From positions 1 to 37,473 of the forward strand of contig NZ_JMHT01000054.1 of assembly GCF_001905655.1 (NCBI RefSeq): a stretch of 37,473 bases of DNA. Direction: 5' to 3'. The position numbers were made by a program, and so were the translations under genes. The notes under the pieces were generated by a model, which ran no database searches, was not told where the DNA came from, and was given only the letters and a program-made list of their open reading frames with translations. The stretch is from Mycobacterium sp. ST-F2. GTDB taxonomy: Bacteria > Actinomycetota > Actinomycetes > Mycobacteriales > Mycobacteriaceae. This document shows, one piece after another, positions 31,963 through 37,473 of the stretch (positions are counted from its first letter, which is position 1; each line of letters starts with the position of its first letter).

Positions 31963-32883
31963 ATGGCAGCCACACTGCGCGAGCTACGCGGACGTATCAA
32001 ATCCGCCTCGTCGATCAAGAAGATCACGAAGGCGCAGGAGCTGATCGCCACGTCGCGGATCGCCAAGGCGCAGGCCCGGGTTGATGCAGCCCGGCCCTAC
32101 GCCACTGAGATCACCAACATGCTCACCGAGCTTGCGTCGGCCAGCGCGCTGGACCACCCGCTGCTCGTGGAGCGGGAGAACCCGCGCCGTGCCGGGGTCC
32201 TGGTGGTGTCGTCGGACCGCGGCCTGTGCGGCGGTTACAACGCCAACGTGCTGCGTCGGGCCGAGGAACTGTTCACGTTGCTGCGCAACGAGGGCAAGGA
32301 GCCGGTGCTGTATGTCGTGGGCCGAAAGGCCTTGGGCTACTACAGCTTCCGTCAGCGCGCCGTCGCCGAGTCGTGGACCGGCTTCTCGGAGCGTCCGGAG
32401 TACGCCAACGCCAAGGAAATCGCCGAGACGCTGGTGACGGCGTTCATGGCGGGTGCCGACGACGAGGGTGACGGACCGGGTGCCGACGGCATCTTGGGCG
32501 TCGACGAACTGCACATCGTCTCGACCGAGTTCAAGTCGATGCTGTCGCAGACCGCCGAGGCCGTGCGGATCGCGCCGCTGGCCGTCGAGTACACGGGGGA
32601 GCCGACCGGCATCCACACCCTGTACTCGTTCGAGCCGAGTGCGGACGTGTTGTTCGATGCGCTGCTGCCGCGGTACATCGCGACCCGTGTCTATGCGGCA
32701 CTGCTTGAGGCCGCGGCCTCGGAGTCGGCTTCGCGTCGACGCGCCATGAAGTCGGCAACGGACAACGCCGACGACCTGATCAAGGCCCTGACCCTCGCCG
32801 CGAACCGCGAGCGCCAGGCCCAGATCACCCAGGAAATCAGCGAAATCGTCGGTGGCGCCAACGCGCTGGCCGACGCGAAATAG
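31963..32883 (+). CDS. atpG: ATP synthase F1 subunit gamma
   Basis: The 306-residue central shaft has terminal helices that enter the alpha-beta ring (LRELRGRIKSASSIKKITKAQELIA at the start; ITQEISEIVGGANAL at the end) and the SSDRGLCGGYN motif. A Gly/Asp-rich insert near residues 163-178 (GADDEGDGPGADGILG) is the mycobacterial gamma loop tied to low ATPase activity. It starts 7 bases after atpA. Confidence 0.96.
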   Translation: MAATLRELRGRIKSASSIKKITKAQELIATSRIAKAQARVDAARPYATEITNMLTELASASALDHPLLVERENPRRAGVLVVSSDRGLCGGYNANVLRRAEELFTLLRNEGKEPVLYVVGRKALGYYSFRQRAVAESWTGFSERPEYANAKEIAETLVTAFMAGADDEGDGPGADGILGVDELHIVSTEFKSMLSQTAEAVRIAPLAVEYTGEPTGIHTLYSFEPSADVLFDALLPRYIATRVYAALLEAAASESASRRRAMKSATDNADDLIKALTLAANRERQAQITQEISEIVGGANALADAK

Positions 32884-32907
32884 GCCCCGTAGGAAGCGAA
32901 GAGAGAT

Positions 32908-34338
32908 ATGACTTCTGCTGTAGAGACCAAGACCACTGGTCGCGTGGTTCGCATCACCGGCCCGGTGGTGGACATCGAATTCCCGCGTGGCTCTGTGCCC
33001 GAGCTGTTCAACGCCCTGCACGCCGACATCACCTTCGGTGCGCTGGCCAAGACCCTGACCCTCGAGGTTGCCCAGCACCTCGGTGACAACCTGGTGCGCT
33101 GCATCTCGATGCAGCCGACCGACGGACTGGTGCGTGGCACCGACGTTCGCGACACCGGCGCCTCCATCTCGGTGCCCGTCGGCGACGGCGTCAAGGGCCA
33201 CGTGTTCAACGCCCTGGGTGACTGCCTCGACGAGCCGGGTTACGGCAAGGAATTCGAGCACTGGTCCATCCACCGCAAGCCCCCGGCCTTCGCGGACCTG
33301 GAGCCCCGCACCGAGATGCTGGAGACCGGTCTGAAGGTCGTCGACCTTCTGACCCCGTACGTGCGCGGTGGCAAGATCGCCCTGTTCGGTGGTGCCGGTG
33401 TCGGTAAGACGGTTCTGATCCAGGAGATGATCAACCGTATTGCCCGCAACTTCGGTGGTACCTCGGTGTTCGCGGGCGTCGGTGAGCGCACCCGTGAGGG
33501 CAACGACCTGTGGGTCGAGCTCGCGGACGCGAACGTTCTCAAGGACACCGCCCTGGTGTTCGGCCAGATGGACGAGCCGCCAGGCACGCGTATGCGCGTC
33601 GCCCTGTCGGCCCTGACCATGGCCGAGTTCTTCCGCGACGAGCAGGGCCAGGACGTGCTGCTGTTCATCGACAACATCTTCCGGTTCACCCAGGCCGGTT
33701 CCGAGGTCTCGACCCTGCTGGGTCGTATGCCTTCGGCCGTGGGTTACCAGCCGACGCTGGCCGACGAGATGGGTGAGCTCCAGGAGCGCATCACCTCGAC
33801 CCGTGGTCGTTCGATCACCTCGATGCAGGCCGTGTACGTGCCCGCCGACGACTACACCGACCCGGCCCCGGCCACCACGTTCGCCCACCTGGACGCCACC
33901 ACCGAGCTTTCTCGTGCGGTGTTCTCCAAGGGCATCTTCCCGGCCGTGGACCCGCTGGCTTCGTCCTCGACGATCCTGCACCCCAGCATCGTCGGCGACG
34001 AGCACTACCGGGTTGCTCAGGAAGTCATCCGAATCCTGCAGCGCTACAAGGATCTTCAGGACATCATCGCCATCCTCGGTATCGACGAACTGTCGGAAGA
34101 GGACAAGGTGCTGGTGTACCGCGCCCGTAAGATCGAGCGCTTCCTGAGCCAGAACATGATGGCGGCCGAGCAGTTCACCGGCCAGCCGGGTTCGACGGTG
34201 CCGCTGAAGGAGACCATCGAGGCGTTCGACCGTCTCGCCAAGGGCGACTTCGACCACCTGCCGGAGCAGGCGTTCTTCCTCATCGGTGGTCTCGACGACC
34301 TGGCGAAGAAGGCCGAAAGCCTCGGCGCCAAGCTGTGA
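32908..34338 (+). CDS. atpD: ATP synthase F1 subunit beta
   Basis: The 476-residue catalytic subunit has the P-loop GGAGVGKT at 161-168, the catalytic Glu region (GVGERTREGNDL), Walker B (VLLFIDNIFRF) and the DELSEED-like segment IDELSEEDK intact. It has normal length and no tail. A purine-rich ribosome binding site precedes the ATG. Confidence 0.98.
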   Translation: MTSAVETKTTGRVVRITGPVVDIEFPRGSVPELFNALHADITFGALAKTLTLEVAQHLGDNLVRCISMQPTDGLVRGTDVRDTGASISVPVGDGVKGHVFNALGDCLDEPGYGKEFEHWSIHRKPPAFADLEPRTEMLETGLKVVDLLTPYVRGGKIALFGGAGVGKTVLIQEMINRIARNFGGTSVFAGVGERTREGNDLWVELADANVLKDTALVFGQMDEPPGTRMRVALSALTMAEFFRDEQGQDVLLFIDNIFRFTQAGSEVSTLLGRMPSAVGYQPTLADEMGELQERITSTRGRSITSMQAVYVPADDYTDPAPATTFAHLDATTELSRAVFSKGIFPAVDPLASSSTILHPSIVGDEHYRVAQEVIRILQRYKDLQDIIAILGIDELSEEDKVLVYRARKIERFLSQNMMAAEQFTGQPGSTVPLKETIEAFDRLAKGDFDHLPEQAFFLIGGLDDLAKKAESLGAKL

Positions 34339-34404
34339 TGAGCGCTTGCGCGAAGAACCGACTGGCACAGTTCGCTGTCAGTCTTAGCCGAAAGGTGGTG
34401 TGAC

Positions 34405-34770
34405 ATGGCCGAAATGGACGTCGAGATCGTCGCCGTCGAGCGCGCGCTGTGGACAGGTAAGGCCACATTCGTCTTCACTCGCACCACCGCCGGCGAGATC
34501 GGCATCCTGCCCCGGCACATCCCGTTGGTCGGCCAGCTGGTCGAGGACGCGATGGTCCGGGTCGAGCGCGAGGGCGAGGACGATCTGCGGATCGCCGTGT
34601 CCGGTGGGTTCCTCTCGGTAACCGAGGACACCGTGCGGATTCTGGTTGAAGATGCGGCGCTGGAGTCGGAGATCGACGCGCATGCGGCCAAGGCCGATGC
34701 CGCGTCGGACGACGAGGCGACCGCTGCGTGGGGCCGGGCGCGTCTGCGCGCCGTAGGCCAGCTCGACTGA
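34405..34770 (+). CDS. atpC: ATP synthase F1 subunit epsilon
   Basis: The 121-residue protein has the N-terminal beta-sandwich (VEIVAVERALWTGKATFVF, then GEIGILPRHIPLVGQL) and a shortened C-terminal helix, as in other mycobacteria. It couples c-ring rotation to F1. The 66-bp gap after atpD holds AAAGG before the ATG. Confidence 0.95.
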   Translation: MAEMDVEIVAVERALWTGKATFVFTRTTAGEIGILPRHIPLVGQLVEDAMVRVEREGEDDLRIAVSGGFLSVTEDTVRILVEDAALESEIDAHAAKADAASDDEATAAWGRARLRAVGQLD

Positions 34771-34777
34771 TACCCCG

Positions 34778-35224
34778 ATGAGCGCGTCCATGTTGTTGAT
34801 GGTCGCGCTCGTCGGCGTGTTGGTGCTGGCTGTTGCCGCACTGAGTTATCGCTTGTGGAAGTTGCGCCAGGTTGGCGGCACCGCCGCCATCCTGCGCGAC
34901 TACCCAGCAGCCGGCGGCCACGGGTGGCGGCATGGAGTCATGCGCTACCGCGGTGGCGAAGCCGGCTTTTATCGTTTGTCGAGCCTGCGCTGGTGGCCCG
35001 ACCGGACTCTGTCCCGTCGTGGCCTGGAAGTCGTCGGGCGCCGCGCCCCACGGGGCGACGAATTCGACATCATGACCACCGAAACGGTCATTCTCGAGCT
35101 GCGCGACAACAGTCCCGAACGGCGCAGCGGTTACGAAATCGCTTTGGACCGTGGAGCCTTGACGGCATTCACGTCGTGGCTGGAGGCCCGGCCGTCGCCG
35201 CGGTCCCGCCGCCGCGCGGTGTGA
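34778..35224 (+). CDS. DUF2550 membrane-anchored protein
   Basis: The 148-residue protein has one N-terminal membrane helix (residues about 5-24) and a soluble domain (YRLSSLRWWPDRTLSRRGLEVVGRR, then TTETVILEL). It corresponds to Rv1312, always found after atpC in mycobacteria; function unknown. It starts 7 bases after atpC, so it is probably part of the same message. Its stop is two bases from the convergent gene. Confidence 0.9.
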   Translation: MSASMLLMVALVGVLVLAVAALSYRLWKLRQVGGTAAILRDYPAAGGHGWRHGVMRYRGGEAGFYRLSSLRWWPDRTLSRRGLEVVGRRAPRGDEFDIMTTETVILELRDNSPERRSGYEIALDRGALTAFTSWLEARPSPRSRRRAV

Positions 35225-35225
35225 T

Positions 35226-35828
35226 TTATCGAACTTCCTCGCTGCTGTCGGATTGCGGCGTCCCGCCGCCCGGCTGCCACAACACGTCACCGTCGGGATT
35301 CGCGACCCGCGACAGGATGAACAGCAGATCCGACAGCCGATTCAGGTATTTGGCCGGCAGGACACTGACCCCGTCGCCGTGCTCATCGATCGCCTGCCAG
35401 GCCGCACGTTCAGCGCGCCGGACCACGGTTCGCGCGACGTGCAGGTAGGCCGACAGGGGAGTGCCACCGGGCAGGATGAACGACGTCAACTTCGGCAGTG
35501 GTTCGTTGAACTCGTCACACCAAGCTTCGAGCCGGTCGATGTACGGCTGGGTGATCCGCAGCGGCGGATATTCCGGATTCTCGACCACCGGTGTCGACAG
35601 GTCTGCGCCGGCGTCGAACAGATCGTTCTGAATCTGCAGGAGTACCAAGCGAATTCGTTCGTCGGGTGCGCCGGCGGAGACGGCGACGCCGATCGCGGCG
35701 TTGGCTTCGTCACAGTCGGCGTAGGCCCCCAGACGCGAATCGTTCTTCGATACCCGGCTGAAATCGCTGAGTCCGGTAGACCCGTCGTCGCCGGTCCGGG
35801 TGTAGATGCGGGTCAGGTGCACAGCCAT
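35226..35828 (-). CDS. PduO-type cob(I)alamin adenosyltransferase
   Basis: The 200-residue enzyme transfers adenosyl from ATP to cob(I)alamin to make the coenzyme form of B12. It starts with the ATP-binding TRIYTRTGDDGSTGLSDFSRVSK and has the later motifs FILPGGTPLSAYLHVARTVVRRAER and YLNRLSDLLFILSR. It corresponds to Rv1314c. It is divergent from murA and nearly touches the DUF2550 gene at its 3' end. Confidence 0.93.
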   Translation of the reverse strand: MAVHLTRIYTRTGDDGSTGLSDFSRVSKNDSRLGAYADCDEANAAIGVAVSAGAPDERIRLVLLQIQNDLFDAGADLSTPVVENPEYPPLRITQPYIDRLEAWCDEFNEPLPKLTSFILPGGTPLSAYLHVARTVVRRAERAAWQAIDEHGDGVSVLPAKYLNRLSDLLFILSRVANPDGDVLWQPGGGTPQSDSSEEVR

Positions 35829-35862
35829 GGTGAAACCGTACTCGCGGAGACTTCTTCGTGGC

Positions 35863-35892
35863 CTGACACCGGCCTGCGCCGCTGTTTACACT
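35863..35892 (+). promoter_or_regulatory. murA promoter, leaderless
   Basis: CTGACA (35863-35868) and TACACT (35887-35892) are spaced by 18 bp, a close match to the housekeeping sigma A consensus. The -10 ends 7 bases before GTG 35900, so the message should start at the start codon. There is no Shine-Dalgarno sequence. Confidence 0.65.
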
Positions 35893-35899
35893 TAGCCGC

Positions 35900-37153
35900 G
35901 TGAGCGAGCGTTTCGTGGTGACCGGGGGTAGCCGGTTGTCCGGCGAAGTTGCCGTGGGGGGCGCCAAGAACAGCGTGCTGAAGCTGATGGCCGCGGCATT
36001 GTTGGCCGAGGGCACCACCACGATCACCAACTGTCCGGACATCCTGGATGTGCCGCTGATGGCCGAGGTGCTGCGAGGTCTCGGGGCGACCGTCGAGCTC
36101 GACGGCGACGTGGCGCGCATCACCTCTCCCGACGAGCCCAAGTACGACGCGGATTTCGCCGCGGTTCGGCAGTTCCGCGCTTCGGTGTGTGTGCTCGGTC
36201 CGTTGGTGGGGCGCTGCAAGAAGGCGAAAGTCGCGTTGCCCGGTGGTGATGCGATCGGATCGCGGCCGCTGGACATGCATCAATCTGGCCTGCGGCAACT
36301 CGGCGCCCGATGCAACATCGAGCACGGTTGCGTGGTCGCCGAGGCGGATCACCTGCGTGGCGCCGAGATTCAGCTGGAGTTCCCATCGGTGGGTGCGACC
36401 GAGAACATCCTGATGGCTGCCGTGTTGGCCGAGGGTGTGACGATCATCCACAACGCGGCGCGCGAGCCCGACATTGTCGACATCTGCGACATGTTGAACC
36501 AGATGGGCGCCAAGGTCAGTGGGGGAGGCACCTCCACCCTGACCATCACCGGCGTGGACAAGCTACATCCGACCGAACACCGGGTGATCGGTGACCGGAT
36601 CGTGGCAGCGACCTGGGGAATTGCCGCCGCGATGACGCAAGGCGATGTCGCGGTTACGGGGGTGGACCCCCAGCATCTGCAGCTGGTGCTGCACAAACTC
36701 CACGATGCCGGCGCAACCGTGACCCAGCACGACAACGGGTTCCGCGTCGTGCAGTACGAGCGGCCGAAGGCGGTCAACGTCGCGACGCTGCCGTACCCGG
36801 GGTTCCCGACAGACCTGCAACCGATGGCCATCGGTTTGGCGTGTATCGCTGATGGCACGTCGATGATCACCGAGAACGTGTTCGAAGCCCGGTTCCGGTT
36901 CGTCGAAGAGATGATCCGCCTGGGCGCCGATGCCCGTACCGACGGACACCACGCGGTGGTCCGCGGAATGCCGCAGTTGTCGAGTGCGCCGGTATGGGCC
37001 TCGGATATTCGTGCCGGCGCCGGCTTGGTGTTGGCGGGATTGTGCGCCGACGGTGACACCGAGGTTCACGACGTTTTCCACATCGACCGGGGATACCCGT
37101 TGTTCGTGGAGAACCTGGTGAGTTTGGGCGCGGAGGTCGAAAGGGTCAGTTGA
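35900..37153 (+). CDS. murA: UDP-N-acetylglucosamine 1-carboxyvinyltransferase, fosfomycin-insensitive type
   Basis: The 417-residue enzyme adds enolpyruvate from PEP to UDP-GlcNAc, the first committed step of peptidoglycan synthesis. Motifs: GGAKNSVLKLMAAALLAEG (residues 20-38) and RASVCVLGPL. The catalytic loop is PGGDAIGSRP with D117 where most bacteria have the Cys attacked by fosfomycin. M. tuberculosis MurA has the same Asp. An rRNA operon follows, as in all mycobacteria. Confidence 0.97.
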   Translation: MSERFVVTGGSRLSGEVAVGGAKNSVLKLMAAALLAEGTTTITNCPDILDVPLMAEVLRGLGATVELDGDVARITSPDEPKYDADFAAVRQFRASVCVLGPLVGRCKKAKVALPGGDAIGSRPLDMHQSGLRQLGARCNIEHGCVVAEADHLRGAEIQLEFPSVGATENILMAAVLAEGVTIIHNAAREPDIVDICDMLNQMGAKVSGGGTSTLTITGVDKLHPTEHRVIGDRIVAATWGIAAAMTQGDVAVTGVDPQHLQLVLHKLHDAGATVTQHDNGFRVVQYERPKAVNVATLPYPGFPTDLQPMAIGLACIADGTSMITENVFEARFRFVEEMIRLGADARTDGHHAVVRGMPQLSSAPVWASDIRAGAGLVLAGLCADGDTEVHDVFHIDRGYPLFVENLVSLGAEVERVS

Positions 37154-37163
37154 CGGCGTTTGG

Positions 37164-37203
37164 CGTGTCGCACGGACCCTTACGACGGAGCCCGTGCGAC
37201 GCG
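37164..37203 (+). terminator. Terminator hairpin after murA
   Basis: Arms CGTGTCGCACGG (37164-37175) and CCGTGCGACGCG (37192-37203) pair over 12 bp with one G-T pair and a 16-base loop, 10 bases after the murA stop. No T-run follows. It would keep murA transcription out of the rRNA operon. Confidence 0.65.
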
Positions 37204-37236
37204 TTTCGGCGCAAAAACGGCCGATATGCAGGCGTT

Positions 37237-37265
37237 TTGTAAAATCAAGATCGGCCCGCTAATGT
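37237..37265 (+). promoter_or_regulatory. Candidate upstream rRNA promoter
   Basis: TTGTAA (37237-37242) and TAATGT (37260-37265) are spaced by 17 bp. Fast-growing mycobacteria use several tandem promoters between murA and rrnA; this would be one of them. Confidence 0.45.
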
Positions 37266-37312
37266 ATTCCAAGTCAGCAGCGAGCGGGGCCGAAAAAGCC
37301 CAGAGCAAGAGC

Positions 37313-37341
37313 TTGACAGCCCGACCAAGAGATAGTAGGTT
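37313..37341 (+). promoter_or_regulatory. Main rRNA operon promoter
   Basis: A perfect -35 TTGACA (37313-37318), 17-bp spacer and -10 TAGGTT (37336-37341) precede the conserved rRNA leader. Transcription would start near 37348. Confidence 0.8.
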
Positions 37342-37347
37342 GGTGGG

Positions 37348-37473
37348 GTTGCCCGAAAACGGCGTGTTGTTTGAGAACTCAATAGTGTGTTTGGTGGTTT
37401 TTGTTTGTTGTTTTTTGACCATGCCTCGTGTTTTCCCGTTTGTGGGGTGTGGTTGTTTTTTGATGCCAGTTTT
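37348..37473 (+). promoter_or_regulatory. rRNA operon leader with antitermination (boxA-like) sequence
   Basis: TGTTGTTTGAGAA (37365-37377), followed by CTCAATAGTGTGTTTGGTGG, is the conserved leader block of actinobacterial rRNA operons that contains the boxA-type Nus factor site. T-rich sequence follows to the end of the window. The 16S gene is not reached. Confidence 0.8.

Noticed and set aside
37180..37422. 80-codon minus-strand frame in the rRNA promoter region
   Set aside because: Lies over the rRNA promoters and leader, with no ribosome binding site or family similarity.

Overview
The window is mycobacterial DNA, most likely from a fast-growing environmental Mycolicibacterium. The evidence is the gene order tRNA-Arg / argS-lysA-hom-thrC-thrB-rho ... 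rpmE-prfA-prmC-tsaC-wecA-atpI-atpBEFHAGDC-DUF2550 / adenosyltransferase / murA / rrn leader, which is the Rv1292-Rv1315 neighbourhood of M. tuberculosis. Further signs are the fused b-delta ATP synthase subunit, the mycobacterial C-terminal tail on AtpA, MurA with Asp instead of Cys at residue 117, GTG starts and very high GC.

Positions 1 to about 9290 are the right-hand part of an integrated element that ends in the 3' half of a tRNA-Arg(CCG) gene. It carries an excisionase-like protein, a RepA-like hexameric helicase/ATPase, an iteron array that looks like a replication origin, a small protein, an HNH nuclease, the large terminase, portal, a MuF-like head protein, a scaffold, an HK97-fold major capsid protein and two head-completion proteins. 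It then stops at the attachment site. There are no tail, lysis or host-range genes. That is the layout of a capsid-forming phage satellite (cf-PICI type): a replicon that builds and fills its own heads but must borrow tails from a helper phage. The integrase, any repressor and the second att site must lie left of base 1, so the satellite call is an inference from the visible part. Two DNA-level signals support it: 12 perfect GTGCGCCA iterons around an AT-rich segment with a 12-bp palindrome (2315-2568), and two pairs of CCAGCAAA repeats, each pair spaced exactly 21 bp and lying in different reading frames inside the HNH gene just before the terminase (3310-3477), a candidate packaging (cos) site.

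Positions 9507-15868 are a tight run for arginyl-tRNA synthetase and lysine/threonine biosynthesis (argS, lysA, hom, thrC, thrB) from what looks like a leaderless promoter. rho follows with its own long leader and a terminator. Positions 18300-22290 are an accessory block set between rho and rpmE: a TetR regulator divergent from an acyl-CoA ligase, then a DGPF (YCII) protein with an ECF42-like sigma factor whose start codon is unclear.

Positions 22419-26552 hold rpmE (with an intrinsic terminator), prfA, prmC, tsaC and wecA, i.e. translation termination, tRNA t6A modification and the first step of arabinogalactan linker synthesis. The complete ATP synthase operon (atpI-B-E-F-H-A-G-D-C) follows, with a DUF2550 membrane protein at its end. 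A PduO-type cobalamin adenosyltransferase lies on the opposite strand, then murA from a leaderless promoter. The window closes in the promoter and antitermination leader of an rRNA operon whose 16S gene lies beyond the end.
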